Origin: Gordonia sp. OPL2
GTDB lineage: Bacteria; Actinomycetota; Actinomycetes; Mycobacteriales; Mycobacteriaceae
Reading direction: 5' to 3'
Assembly: GCF_003797825.1 (NCBI RefSeq)
Contig: NZ_RKME01000012.1
Span: forward strand, 62,001 to 126,000
DNA length: 64,000 bases
Shown here: positions 47,947-57,134 of the stretch, piece by piece
How the letters are laid out: every line of letters begins with the position of its first letter
Numbering within the stretch: the stretch's first letter is position 1
Made by a program: the position numbers and the translations under genes
Notes under the pieces: generated by a model
What the model was told of the DNA's origin: nothing
Seen by the model: only the letters and a program-made list of their open reading frames with translations
Databases searched by the model: none

Positions 47947-49995
47947 GTGCGACTGGGGAGAATCACAGGGGCCATCGGCGTACTCCTGTCGGTGACAGTG
48001 GTGTCGATCGCGCTGGTACCACCTGCCGGCGCGGCGCCGTCGACTCCATCAGGTGGCGCCCCGGCCGCTCGCTGGGCGGCGTCGCACGACGGTCCGCAAC
48101 CCTACCCGGGTGTCTCCGTCGCCTGGGATGTGCCGATCCGAATGAGTGACGGAACAGTGTTGCGCGCCAACGTGTATCGCCCCGCCGATCGTGGCGGCCG
48201 GGCCACCGCGAAGCGGAATCCGGTGATCGTGAACATGACGCCGTACACCAAACTCATCACCGCACTCGGCTCGGCCGTCACCCAGCATCCCGTCCTCGAG
48301 CCGCTGCTCACCCAGATCGCCACAACCGTCGGGCAGGTCAGCAAGCCCATCAGCGGGGCGCTCGACATCGCCCAGCTCACCGACACCCTCCGTGACGGCG
48401 GAGCCCGCACCTTCCTCGCCGACTTCGATCTCGTCCGCAGCGGCTACACCCAGGTGGTGGTCGATGTTCGCGGAACCGGCTTCTCGCAGGGGAAGTGGGA
48501 TGTCTTCCAGAGCCGCGAGCAGGCCGACACGGTCGAGGTCATCGACTGGGCCGCCCGCCAGCGGTGGTCCAACGGCAAGATCGGCATGTCGGGTGTGTCC
48601 TACTCAGCGATCAATCAACTGCAGGCGGCAAACAAGAACCCGGCGGCTCTCAAGGCGATCTTTCCCGTCGAACCCGGTGGCGACCTGATCCGCGACATCG
48701 TGGCACCCGGCGGAGCGCTGGGCGTCGGCTTCCTGCCGTTGTGGTTGACGCTGGTCAACACCACCAAGATGGTCCCGAACGTCGCATCGATGCTGAACGG
48801 CACCTTCGACTGGAAGTGGTTGGCGGATCGGATCTCCGACCCGCTCACGTTCTATCCGCAGTTGTTCGCGGCGTTGTTGACCCCGGACATCCCGTCTGTG
48901 CCACCGGAACTCGACGAGCTGCTCACGACGAACTCGGAGCCGCGCAAGGCCTGGCTCGATCACGCCGAGCGAATCACCACACCGACGTTCATCTATGGTG
49001 GCTGGTTCGATCTCTTCACCAACAGTGAAGTGCGCATGTACAACTCGATCCCGCTGCCGCCCGGCCGCAAGCAGCTCATCATGGGTGACGGCTACCATCT
49101 GACGATCGGTGGCGGACAGCAGGGCCGTGCCGGCACCCCGCCTCGGCTCGACGTCCTGCAGAAGGCCTGGTTCGACAAGTGGCTCAAGGGGATCGACAAC
49201 GGCATCGACTCCTACGGTCCGGTCAACCTCAAGCAGGTCGGTGACCCGTGGATCACCGCCCAGCAGTTCCCGCGCGCGGGCATGACTCGCCAGCGTCTCT
49301 ACCTCGGCGACCGTCGGAGTCGAACCGCACCATATGCGGTCCGCGACGGCAGCCTCACCACCGGAGTTCCGGCCTCCCGCGGACGTCTGACCGTCTCACC
49401 CGGACTCGCCACCGTGTGTTCGCGCGACGCCGCGCAACAGCTGGCCGGTGCACTCGCCCTGTTCCCGTTCTGCGCCAAGGATGCCCGCATCTCCGAGCGC
49501 AGCGCGTTGAGCTTCACGACCGCGCCCGTGACCGCGACTCGAAGCGTGTCGGGATATACCAACCTGCACCTGAACACCGTCATGGATGCCACCGACGGGT
49601 ACTGGACGGCCACCCTCAACGACGTTGCGCCCGACGGCACGTCGAAGGTCATCAGCTCCGGCCAGGTGACGGCCTCGCTGCGCGGCTACGACCGGGAGCG
49701 GTCGCAGTTCGCGGCCAACGGCGATGTCATCGACCCGTTCTACACGCTGACCCTCGCCTCGCGACAGCGGGTGACGCCCGGGAAGCTGGTCACCCTCGAC
49801 ATCGGACTGCTGCCCACCGAGGCGCTGATCCGACCCGGGCATCGACTCCGCGTCGACGTGTTCGCGATGAACTTCCCCCGCGGACTCCCGTTGCGCCCGT
49901 TGCTGAACGAGTCGCAGCTGCGTCCGCAGCACATCCAGCTCGACCCGAACCGACCGAGTTTCGTGAATCTGCCGCTGTCGCGGCCGATCGGCTGA
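47947..49995 (+). CDS. Secreted CocE/NonD family hydrolase (X-Pro dipeptidyl-peptidase S15-like)
   Basis: The 682-residue product begins with a signal peptide (RLGRITGAIGVLLSVTVVSIALVPPAGA) from the GTG at 47947, chosen because a G-rich tract precedes it; a TTG at 47917 would place charged residues before the signal. The catalytic alpha/beta domain (about residues 50-400) shows DVRGTGFSQGKWDVF, the serine elbow GMSGVSYSAIN and FIYGGWFDLFTN. The jelly-roll C-terminal domain (about 440-680) has the closing pattern RPGHRLRVDVFAMNFPR. It likely cleaves esters, amides or Xaa-Pro peptides outside the cell. It stands alone between a terminator and a convergent operon. Confidence 0.9.
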   Translation: MRLGRITGAIGVLLSVTVVSIALVPPAGAAPSTPSGGAPAARWAASHDGPQPYPGVSVAWDVPIRMSDGTVLRANVYRPADRGGRATAKRNPVIVNMTPYTKLITALGSAVTQHPVLEPLLTQIATTVGQVSKPISGALDIAQLTDTLRDGGARTFLADFDLVRSGYTQVVVDVRGTGFSQGKWDVFQSREQADTVEVIDWAARQRWSNGKIGMSGVSYSAINQLQAANKNPAALKAIFPVEPGGDLIRDIVAPGGALGVGFLPLWLTLVNTTKMVPNVASMLNGTFDWKWLADRISDPLTFYPQLFAALLTPDIPSVPPELDELLTTNSEPRKAWLDHAERITTPTFIYGGWFDLFTNSEVRMYNSIPLPPGRKQLIMGDGYHLTIGGGQQGRAGTPPRLDVLQKAWFDKWLKGIDNGIDSYGPVNLKQVGDPWITAQQFPRAGMTRQRLYLGDRRSRTAPYAVRDGSLTTGVPASRGRLTVSPGLATVCSRDAAQQLAGALALFPFCAKDARISERSALSFTTAPVTATRSVSGYTNLHLNTVMDATDGYWTATLNDVAPDGTSKVISSGQVTASLRGYDRERSQFAANGDVIDPFYTLTLASRQRVTPGKLVTLDIGLLPTEALIRPGHRLRVDVFAMNFPRGLPLRPLLNESQLRPQHIQLDPNRPSFVNLPLSRPIG

Positions 49996-50001
49996 CGCCG
50001 C

Positions 50002-50667
50002 CTACTCCGACTCGTGATTGTCCGGATAGGCCGTGACGGCGAGGAAGCGGATCGGTAGGCGGATGAGGTCGTGCGGACCGTGGATTCCCTCACCGTCGAG
50101 TAGCAGACAATCGCCGGGACGCAGTGTGTACTCGGCGTTTCCGTGCCCGTAGACCATCTCTCCTTCGAGCATGTACAGCATCTCGGTGCCCGGGTGTTGA
50201 AAGCGGGGAAACACCTCGCTGTCGTCGGTCAGGGTGACCAGCACGGGCTCGAGGCGTTTGTGTTGGCCGCGCAGCCCGCCGAGCAGTTCGTAGTGGTGAC
50301 CCACCCGGGTGCCTCGTCCGACGATGACGGCTCCCTTGCCTGCCTCTGTGTAGATGGCCTCGCGTTCGACGTCGGCGCCGCGGAACAAGGAGGTGACGGG
50401 GACATCGAGGCCGGCTGCCAGCCGGGCCAGAGTCGAGAGGCTGCACGAGGTCTGGGCGTTCTCGATCTTCGACAGCATGGCCTTGGAGATACCGACCTTG
50501 GTCGCCATGTCGGCCACCGACATCCCGGCGTTGCGCCGGAGCAGGCGCACCTGATGAGCGATCGCGGCCTCGAGGTCCCCGCCCGTCGGGGCGTCGCCGA
50601 CCACCTCCCGCTGGACGGGTGCGGGATCGCCGGTGTCGCGGACGGTCTTCGAAACGTCGGCACTCAT
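50002..50667 (-). CDS. XRE family transcriptional regulator with C-terminal cupin domain
   Basis: The 221-residue product has a helix-turn-helix domain (about residues 36-92: IAHQVRLLRRNAGMSVADMATKVGISKAMLSKIENAQT) and a cupin domain (about 140-215: FPRFQHPGTEMLYMLEGEMVYGHGNAEYTLRPGDCLLLDGEGIHGP). Regulators of this type often sense small acids or amino acids bound in the cupin. It ends the three-gene leftward group that starts at the SdpI-like gene. It lies 17 bp after the BASS-type transporter gene, so it probably regulates that transporter. No ribosome binding site is obvious. Confidence 0.9.
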   Translation of the reverse strand: MSADVSKTVRDTGDPAPVQREVVGDAPTGGDLEAAIAHQVRLLRRNAGMSVADMATKVGISKAMLSKIENAQTSCSLSTLARLAAGLDVPVTSLFRGADVEREAIYTEAGKGAVIVGRGTRVGHHYELLGGLRGQHKRLEPVLVTLTDDSEVFPRFQHPGTEMLYMLEGEMVYGHGNAEYTLRPGDCLLLDGEGIHGPHDLIRLPIRFLAVTAYPDNHESE

Positions 50668-50684
50668 GGGCGTAGTCTAACGAA

Positions 50685-51710
50685 CTATTGTTTCCTCGCA
50701 GTGGACGCGCGATCCGCGTCATCTGCGTCGCGTCCGTATCGGGTGGCCAGCCACGAGCACAGGATCAGCTGGATCTGGTGGAAGATCATCAGCGGCAAGA
50801 TGATCAGCCCGACGGTGGTGCCGGAGAACAAGACCGTGGCCATGGGCAGTCCGGTGGCGAGACTCTTCTTGGTGCCACAGAACTGGATGGCGATCGTGTC
50901 GGCACGGTCGAAACCGAGGCGCTGCGGCACCCATCGGGTCACGACCAGCATCACGACGACGAGGATCAGGCAGATCACGACGACCGCGATCACCTCGCCC
51001 GCGTCGACGATCGACCAGATGCCGTCGCGGACTCCCTCGCTGAATGCGACGTAGACGACCAGCACGATGGATCCGCGGTCGGCGAGTTTGGTCGCCTTCG
51101 CATGACGGCCGAAGAATCCGCCCACCCACGGCCGGACGATCTGACCGATGACGAACGGCACGAGGATCTGCCCGACGATCCGGAGCACCGCCGACGTGTC
51201 GATGTGCACGCCGTCCTCGGTGCTCATGAGGGCGACGACCAGTACCGGCGTGAGAAACACCCCGATGATGTTCGACGCCGACGCACTCACGATCGCGCCC
51301 GGCACGTTGCCGCGGGCGATGGAGGTGAACGCGATCGACGACTGCACCGTCGACGGGACGAGACACAGGAACAACAGTCCGGCATAGAGGTCGTCGCCGA
51401 CGATCGGCGTCACCACAGGGCGGATCGCCAGACCGATCAGCGGGAACGCGACGAAGGTGAACGCGAGGATGGTGAGGTGCAGTCGCCAGTGCTTGAGACC
51501 GTCGAGCGCCTCCCGTGGATGCAGCCGGGTGCCGTAGAGGAAGAACAGGAGCGCGATCGCTGCGACGACGACCCAGTCGAGGACGTCGGCGGCCGAGCCG
51601 CGCACGGGGAGCAGCGCCGCGAGCAGGACTGCGCCCAGGATCGCGAGGATGAAACCGTCGATCGGGGATCGGCTCAGCAGGGCACGCGCGAGCGACAGAG
51701 GTGAGGACAC
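50685..51710 (-). CDS. Bile acid:sodium symporter family (BASS) transporter
   Basis: The 341-residue product has about nine or ten membrane helices, including FILAILGAVLLAALLP, LDWVVVAAIALLFFLYGTRL, FLCLVPSTVQSSIAFTSIARG and IQFCGTKKSLATGLPMATVLF. The latter two are the crossed-helix motifs of the SBF-like family (YfeH-type). The substrate is unknown; the family handles organic anions, often with sodium. I choose the GTG at 51710 (VSSPLSLARALL); the frame upstream belongs to the neighbouring gene in another reading. It lies 7 bp after the SdpI-like gene. Confidence 0.9.
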   Translation of the reverse strand: MSSPLSLARALLSRSPIDGFILAILGAVLLAALLPVRGSAADVLDWVVVAAIALLFFLYGTRLHPREALDGLKHWRLHLTILAFTFVAFPLIGLAIRPVVTPIVGDDLYAGLLFLCLVPSTVQSSIAFTSIARGNVPGAIVSASASNIIGVFLTPVLVVALMSTEDGVHIDTSAVLRIVGQILVPFVIGQIVRPWVGGFFGRHAKATKLADRGSIVLVVYVAFSEGVRDGIWSIVDAGEVIAVVVICLILVVVMLVVTRWVPQRLGFDRADTIAIQFCGTKKSLATGLPMATVLFSGTTVGLIILPLMIFHQIQLILCSWLATRYGRDADDADRASTARKQ

Positions 51711-51717
51711 CGCGGCT

Positions 51718-52221
51718 TCAGGCCTGGGCGGACTCGTTGGAGCAGACCCCTCGCAGGCTGCAGGCGCCGCAGCTGGAGGTACCGCAGTCGTCGGCGGGTG
51801 ACTCGTGTGCGGGCGCGGCGTCTTCGACCGCGGCCGGTGCGTCGTGTGACGAGCAGCAGGAGCATCCGTCGTCGTCGGAGGGCAGGGCAGCCGCTGCGCG
51901 GACACCGTAGGCACTGACGAGACCGACGACGAACAGGGCCGCGATCAGACCGACGACGGCGAACACGATCGACCAATATCCGCCGACGCCCAGGGCCACC
52001 AGCCCGCTGAGCAGCAGGATCCCCGCCGCCGCGAGCATGCCGGGGGCGGCCACGCGGTTGGCGAGGTCGAAGGCCTCTCGCGAACGCATCGTCTCGTCGG
52101 CGCGGACGCCGATCCAGCGATTGAACGGAAGACGTCCGATCAGCCCGAGCACACCGACGACCGCCCACACCGCGGCGAGCGCGAAGACGAGGACGGCGGC
52201 GACGACAGGCAGGACACTCAC
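51718..52221 (-). CDS. SdpI family membrane protein with a cysteine-rich C-terminal tail
   Basis: The 167-residue product has a first membrane helix (LPVVAAVLVFALAAVWAVVGVLGL), then the SdpI-family motif PFNRWIGVRADETMRSREAFDLANRVA (about residues 30-57). Two more helices follow (LAAAGILLLSGLVALGVG and WSIVFAVVGLIAALFVVGLV). The tail from about residue 118 is hydrophilic with seven cysteines (CSCC, DDCGTSSCGACSLRGVC). SdpI proteins give immunity to the SdpC toxin in Bacillus, but most actinobacterial members have unknown roles. The tail is not part of the family core and could bind metal. The GTG at 52221 lacks a clear ribosome binding site. First gene of the operon, divergent from leuS. Confidence 0.82.
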   Translation of the reverse strand: MSVLPVVAAVLVFALAAVWAVVGVLGLIGRLPFNRWIGVRADETMRSREAFDLANRVAAPGMLAAAGILLLSGLVALGVGGYWSIVFAVVGLIAALFVVGLVSAYGVRAAAALPSDDDGCSCCSSHDAPAAVEDAAPAHESPADDCGTSSCGACSLRGVCSNESAQA

Positions 52222-52313
52222 GCCGACAAGGATACGACTCCCTGTAGTGCGCCGACGAATCCGCGCCCGCCTGTCCAGTGGTCGACGAGCGTAGAGCGCA
52301 GGATGGTTCCCCC

Positions 52314-52361
52314 GCTGGTCGAGTGATCGACTAGCGCAGCGAGGAGATGTATCGAGACCAC
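52314..52361. repeat. REP-like dispersed element, inverted copy
   Basis: On the minus strand this reads GTGGTCTCGATAC, a variable centre with CGCTGCGCT, and ACTCGACCAGC, the same end pattern as the elements at 5592 and 55293. It lies between the SdpI-like gene and leuS, within their shared promoter region. Confidence 0.7.
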
Positions 52362-52405
52362 TCCCCGTCGACAACACCACCGAACGGACGATTTACGCTG
52401 GTCGG

Positions 52406-55282
52406 GTGACTTCAGCTGATTCCTCCGTGCCTGCGTCCGCGCCCGGCCACCGGTACACCGCCGAGCTCGCCGGTGAGATCGAGGCCCGGTGGCAGCGGAA
52501 CTGGGCGGACCAGCATGCCTATGAGGCGCCTAACCCGGTCGGCCCGCTCGCCGGCGATCTGGGCGGGTTCGGTGGCGCCTCGGCCGACGACGACGCAAAG
52601 GTGTTCATCCAGGACATGTTCCCGTACCCGTCGGGATCGGGCCTGCATGTCGGGCATCCGCTCGGCTTCATCGCCAGCGACGTCTTCGCCCGGTATCAGC
52701 GGATGACCGGACACAACGTGCTGCACACGATGGGCTTCGACGCCTTCGGCCTGCCCGCCGAGCAGTACGCGGTGCAGACGGGAACCCACCCCAGGACGAC
52801 GACCGAGGAGAACATCGAGCGCTACCTCGGACAGATCCGTCGGCTGGGACTCGGGCACGACGAACGCCGTCGGGTCGCGACGACCGACGTCGACTTCTAC
52901 CGCTGGACGCAGTGGATCTTCCTGCAGATCTACAACGCCTGGTACGACCCGGAGCAGAAGCGGGCGCGACGGATCGCCGAGCTGGTCGACGAGTACGCTT
53001 CGGGTGCGAGGTCGTTGGCCGACGGCGCGACATTCGCGGACCGCGAGTGGTCGTCACTGTCGCAGGCCGAACGTAACGAGGTCATCGACTCGCATCGTCT
53101 CGTCTATCTTAGTGACTCTCTGGTGAACTGGTGCCCGGGGCTCGGTACCGTGCTGGCCAACGAGGAGGTCACCGCCGACGGCCGCAGCGACCGCGGCAAC
53201 TTCCCGGTGTTCCGTAAGCACCTGCGCCAGTGGATGATGCGCATCACCGCCTACTCCGACCGCCTGCTCGACGACCTGGACCTGCTGGACTGGCCGGACA
53301 AGGTCAAGACCATGCAGCGCAACTGGATCGGGCGATCGCGTGGTGCGGAGGTGTCGTTCGCCGCGGCCGGCGGCGTCATCGACGTCTTCACCACGCGACC
53401 CGACACGCTGTTCGGCGCCACCTACATGGTGCTGTCACCCGAGCACGAGTTGGTGGACGCGTTGACGGCCGACGCCTGGCCCGACGGCACCGACGAGCGG
53501 TGGACGGGTGGTGCGTCGAATCCGGGCGAGGCGATCACCGCCTACCGCGCGGCCATCGCCGCGAAGTCGGATCTCGAACGTCAGGAGAACAAGGAGAAGA
53601 CCGGTGTGTTCACCGGCTCCTTCGCCACCAATCCCGTCAACGGAGACCAGATCCCCGTGTTCATCGCGGATTACGTGCTGATGGGATACGGCACCGGCGC
53701 GATCATGGCGGTCCCGGGTCACGACACCCGTGACTACGAGTTCGCCACCGTCTTCGGTCTGCCGATCCGCGAGGTCATCGGCTCCGAGCAGGGGATCGAC
53801 ACCGAGGCATTCACCGGCGACGGCCCCTTGGTCAACTCGGACTTCCTGAACGGGATGTCGGTCGAGGATGCCAAGGCCGCGATCATCTCCCGGCTCGAGG
53901 CCGACGGCGTCGGCACCGGCACGATCCAGTACAAGCTGCGGGACTGGCTGTTCGCGCGCCAGCGGTACTGGGGTGAGCCGTTCCCGATCGTCTACGACGC
54001 GGACGGCAACGCCCACGGCCTGCCGGAATCGATGCTGCCGGTGAAACTTCCAGAGGTCGATGACTATGCCCCGGTCTCGTTCGACCCCGACGACGCCGAC
54101 AGTGAACCGTCGCCTCCGCTGGCGAAGGCCACCGACTGGATGACCGTCGAACTGGATCTGGGTGACGGGGTCAAGACCTACACCCGCGACGCCAACGTGA
54201 TGCCGCAGTGGGCCGGCAGCTCGTGGTATCAGCTGCGCTACATCGACCCGACGAACGAGGACACCTTCTGCGCCAAGGAGAACGAGGCGTACTGGATGGG
54301 TCCGCGCCCGCAACAGCACGGTGCCGATGATCCGGGTGGACTGGACCTGTACATCGGCGGTGTCGAGCACGCGGTGCTGCACCTGCTGTACTCGCGCTTC
54401 TGGCACAAGGTCCTGTTCGACCTGGGCTACGTGACGAGTCGTGAACCGTACCGGAAGTTGTTCAACCAGGGCATGATCCAGGCATACGCCTACACCGATG
54501 CGCGCGGCGTCTACGTACCCGCCGACGACGTGGAGGAGCGGGACGGCGGTTACTTCTACAACGGCGACCCCGTCACGCAGGAGTACGGCAAGATGGGCAA
54601 GTCACTCAAGAATTCCGTTGCGCCGGATGACATCTGCCGCGACTACGGCGCCGACACGCTGCGCGTGTACGAGATGTTCATGGGCCCGCTGGATCAGTCG
54701 CGTCCGTGGGCGACCAAGGACGTCGTCGGGTCGCAGCGCTTCCTGCAGCGCATCTGGCGTCTCGTCGTCGACGAGGAGTCGGGTGCGGTGCGGCCCACCG
54801 ACGAGGACCTCGATGACGACACGACCCGTCTGCTGCACAAGACGATCGCCGGAGTGCGGGAGGACTATTCGGAGCTGCGCGACAACACCGCCGTCGCGAA
54901 GCTCACCGTGTTGACCAATCACCTGACGAAGAACTTCGAGAAGTCGGGCGCACCCCGTGCCGCCGTCGAACCGCTGGTGGTCATGCTGGCGCCGCTCGCG
55001 CCGCACATCGCCGAGGAACTGTGGCACCGGCTGGATCACGAGACCTTGCTGGCGCGCGGACCGTTCCCCGAGGCCGACGAGAAGTGGCTGGTCGAGGACA
55101 GCGTCGAGATTCCCATTCAGGTCAAGGGCAAGGTCCGCAGCCGCATCACGGTGGCCGCCGACGCCGACGAGTCGACCATCCGGGCGGCGGCCCTGGCCGA
55201 CCCGAAGATAATCGCGCTGCTCGACGGCGAACCCCGCAAGGTGATCGTCGTGCCCGGCCGGATGGTCAACGTCGTCCCGTAG
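52406..55282 (+). CDS. leuS: Leucyl-tRNA synthetase
   Basis: The 958-residue class I synthetase charges tRNA-Leu. The HIGH motif appears as HVGHPLGF (about residues 80-87) after [11 protein letters not shown]. The editing (CP1) domain covers about 250-500 with [19 protein letters not shown] and [19 protein letters not shown]. The KMSKS motif is KMGKSLKNS (about 732). The C-terminal anticodon-binding and tRNA-contact domains end [16 protein letters not shown]. It starts at the GTG at 52406. An REP-like element lies upstream and a set of three 40-bp repeats downstream. I see no T-box leader. Confidence 0.98.
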   Translation: MTSADSSVPASAPGHRYTAELAGEIEARWQRNWADQHAYEAPNPVGPLAGDLGGFGGASADDDAKVFIQDMFPYPSGSGLHVGHPLGFIASDVFARYQRMTGHNVLHTMGFDAFGLPAEQYAVQTGTHPRTTTEENIERYLGQIRRLGLGHDERRRVATTDVDFYRWTQWIFLQIYNAWYDPEQKRARRIAELVDEYASGARSLADGATFADREWSSLSQAERNEVIDSHRLVYLSDSLVNWCPGLGTVLANEEVTADGRSDRGNFPVFRKHLRQWMMRITAYSDRLLDDLDLLDWPDKVKTMQRNWIGRSRGAEVSFAAAGGVIDVFTTRPDTLFGATYMVLSPEHELVDALTADAWPDGTDERWTGGASNPGEAITAYRAAIAAKSDLERQENKEKTGVFTGSFATNPVNGDQIPVFIADYVLMGYGTGAIMAVPGHDTRDYEFATVFGLPIREVIGSEQGIDTEAFTGDGPLVNSDFLNGMSVEDAKAAIISRLEADGVGTGTIQYKLRDWLFARQRYWGEPFPIVYDADGNAHGLPESMLPVKLPEVDDYAPVSFDPDDADSEPSPPLAKATDWMTVELDLGDGVKTYTRDANVMPQWAGSSWYQLRYIDPTNEDTFCAKENEAYWMGPRPQQHGADDPGGLDLYIGGVEHAVLHLLYSRFWHKVLFDLGYVTSREPYRKLFNQGMIQAYAYTDARGVYVPADDVEERDGGYFYNGDPVTQEYGKMGKSLKNSVAPDDICRDYGADTLRVYEMFMGPLDQSRPWATKDVVGSQRFLQRIWRLVVDEESGAVRPTDEDLDDDTTRLLHKTIAGVREDYSELRDNTAVAKLTVLTNHLTKNFEKSGAPRAAVEPLVVMLAPLAPHIAEELWHRLDHETLLARGPFPEADEKWLVEDSVEIPIQVKGKVRSRITVAADADESTIRAAALADPKIIALLDGEPRKVIVVPGRMVNVVP

Positions 55283-55292
55283 GGATCGATCC

Positions 55293-55446
55293 GGTCTCGA
55301 TACGCGGGCTCGCCCGGGGGCTCGCTCGCTACTCGACCATCGGGTGTGGAGATACCCGTCTCGACTCGCTACTCGACCATCGGGTGGTGACACCCGTCTC
55401 GACTCGCTACTCGACCACCGGGTGTGGTGACACCCGTCTCGACTCG
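55293..55446. repeat. REP-like element followed by three tandem 38-40 bp units
   Basis: Starting at GGTCTCGATACGC, the element passes into three units beginning CTACTCGACCA(T/C)CGGGT at 55329, 55369 and 55407 and ending CCCGTCTCGACTCG. Units 2 and 3 contain a hairpin (for unit 3, CGGGTGT and ACACCCG around GGTG). The array starts just after leuS and may act as its terminator. Confidence 0.88.
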
Positions 55447-55493
55447 CTGATCGAGTAAGTTCCGAGCCGCCAGGCGAGGGGCCGTATCGAGAT

Positions 55494-55826
55494 CTACTTC
55501 GGCGGCAGCTTGCGGGCGTAGTCGGACCCGATGGTGACCCACCGCTGCAGCTGCCGCTCGGTCTTGATGCCGTCGTCGGAGACGCGCAACCAGCCACGCG
55601 TCTCGCGCCCGGACATGACCATGGGTGCGGTGTGGTCGAACTCCAGCAGGTCCGCGGTCTGGTCGGGCGGAACGCGCACCATCAGCCCGCCCTGGCCGCT
55701 CGCGGCGATCGCCATGTTCCCGTTGATGAGGAAGGCGAGGCCTCCGAACATCGACCGTTCGTCGACCCCGCACTCCGCCGCCAGCATCCCGCGTATCCGG
55801 TAGGCGAGGTCGTCGTCGTAAGTCAC
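55494..55826 (-). CDS. TfoX N-terminal domain protein
   Basis: The 110-residue product is a stand-alone TfoX_N domain: MLAAECGVDERSMFGGLAFLINGNMAIAASGQGGLMVRV at residues 14-52, ending in TERQLQRWVTIGSDYARKLPPK. TfoX/Sxy proteins regulate competence in some Gram-negatives, but single-domain members in actinobacteria have no known role. The start is the GTG at 55826. It is divergent from the acyl-CoA dehydrogenase gene, about 100 bp apart. Confidence 0.88.
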   Translation of the reverse strand: MTYDDDLAYRIRGMLAAECGVDERSMFGGLAFLINGNMAIAASGQGGLMVRVPPDQTADLLEFDHTAPMVMSGRETRGWLRVSDDGIKTERQLQRWVTIGSDYARKLPPK

Positions 55827-55904
55827 GGGTTCGAGAATATGTGTTCAACGGGGGTTGGAAAAGGATTCGCTCCGGCCTGTGGAGAACTCGTGGTTGGAAT
55901 TGAA

Positions 55905-55920
55905 CTTACTCATTAGTAAG
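55905..55920. promoter_or_regulatory. Palindrome just upstream of the acyl-CoA dehydrogenase start
   Basis: CTTACT-CATT-AGTAAG is a perfect 6-bp-arm palindrome ending 8 bp before the ATG at 55929, in a locally AT-rich stretch. It resembles operators of TetR-type regulators of fatty-acid genes in Mycobacteriales. No regulator gene is adjacent, so it may belong to a distant regulon. Confidence 0.7.
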
Positions 55921-55928
55921 ATGTGCGC

Positions 55929-57125
55929 ATGGCGATCAACCTGGAGCTCCCCTCGAAGTTCGATTCGACGGTCGAGCGGACCCACATGGCGGCCGAGCAC
56001 ATCTTCCGGCCCATCTCACGGAGATACGACCAGGCCGAACACGAGTACCCGACCGAGCTCGACGAGCTGGGCAAACTGGCGCAGCAGTCGCGCAAGCAGG
56101 AGAAGCAGGCCGACGGCGAGAAGAAGCCGCCGAGCGCCGACGAGTCGGTGAACGGGCCGAATATGCGCGCCCTCATCTCGGCTCGGGAGATGAGCTGGGG
56201 CGACGTCGGCCTCCTGCTGTCGATCCCGTACCAGGGTCTGGGCAACGCCGCGATCGCCGCGGTGGCGACCGAGGAGCAGCTCGAGCGGTTCTCCGGGGTG
56301 TGGGCGGCGATGGCCATCACCGAGCCCAGTTTCGGATCGGACTCGGCGGCGGTGTCGACGACGGCCACCCGTGACGGCGACGATTACGTCATCAACGGCG
56401 AGAAGATCTTCGTGACCGCAGGCTCCCGCGCCGACCACGTGGTCGTCTGGGCCACCGTCGACCGCAGTGCCGGTCGTGCCGCCATCAAGAGTTTTGTCGT
56501 TCCGATGACCACCGACGGTGTCACGGTCGCCCGGCTCGAGCACAAGCTCGGCATCAAGGCGTCCGACACCGCTGTCGTCCGCTTCGAGAACGCTCGCGTA
56601 CCCGCCGACAACCTGCTCGGCTCACCCGAGGTCGACACCAAGAAGGCCTTCGCCGGTGTCATGCAGACCTTCGACAACACGCGTCCGGTGGTCGCCGCGA
56701 TGGCGATCGGACTCGGTCGAGCCTCACTCGAGGAGCTGCGACGGATCCTCGAAGAGGCCGGGCACCCCATCGACTACGACAAGCCGGCCGCCGCTCAACA
56801 CGCCTCGGTCTGCGAGTTCATCCGCCTCGAATCCGATTGGGAGGCATCGTGGTTGCACACGGTGCGCGCGGCGTGGATGGCCGACAACTCCGAGCCGAAC
56901 TCGGCCGAGGCGTCGATGTCGAAGGCCAAAGCGGGGCGTACCGTCACCGACATCACCAACAAGGCCGTCGAAGTCGGTGCGACAGCGGGCTTCTCGGAGT
57001 CGATGTTGCTCGAGAAGTGGGCCCGCGACTCGAAGATCCTCGATATCTTCGAGGGCACTCAGCAGATCCAGCAGCTGATCATCGCTCGCCGCGTGCTCGG
57101 GAAGTCGAGTGCTGATCTGAAGTGA
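55929..57125 (+). CDS. Acyl-CoA dehydrogenase (FadE-type)
   Basis: The 398-residue flavoenzyme makes the alpha-beta double bond of an acyl-CoA in beta-oxidation or a related pathway. Family blocks are AMAITEPSFGSDSAAV, DYVINGEKIFVTAGSRADHVVVWA, KLGIKASDTAVVRFENARVP, and the C-terminal KILDIFEGTQQIQQLIIARRVLG, where the Glu of FEGT is the likely catalytic base. The N-terminus (INLELPSKFDSTVERTHMAAEH) resembles mycobacterial FadE23-type proteins, so a special or branched substrate is possible. ATG 55929 is preferred over a GTG at 55923. It lies under a palindromic operator-like site and converges with the RDD gene 9 bp away. Confidence 0.92.
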   Translation: MAINLELPSKFDSTVERTHMAAEHIFRPISRRYDQAEHEYPTELDELGKLAQQSRKQEKQADGEKKPPSADESVNGPNMRALISAREMSWGDVGLLLSIPYQGLGNAAIAAVATEEQLERFSGVWAAMAITEPSFGSDSAAVSTTATRDGDDYVINGEKIFVTAGSRADHVVVWATVDRSAGRAAIKSFVVPMTTDGVTVARLEHKLGIKASDTAVVRFENARVPADNLLGSPEVDTKKAFAGVMQTFDNTRPVVAAMAIGLGRASLEELRRILEEAGHPIDYDKPAAAQHASVCEFIRLESDWEASWLHTVRAAWMADNSEPNSAEASMSKAKAGRTVTDITNKAVEVGATAGFSESMLLEKWARDSKILDIFEGTQQIQQLIIARRVLGKSSADLK

Positions 57126-57134
57126 GGGGGTCGC

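Noticed and set aside
52222..52405. T-box or leader-peptide control upstream of leuS
   Set aside because: I found no T-box sequence, specifier stem or Leu-rich leader peptide; the space holds an REP-like element.
55329..55446. Tandem repeats after leuS as a CRISPR array
   Set aside because: Units are contiguous with no unique spacers, and no cas genes are present; the units match a dispersed intergenic repeat.
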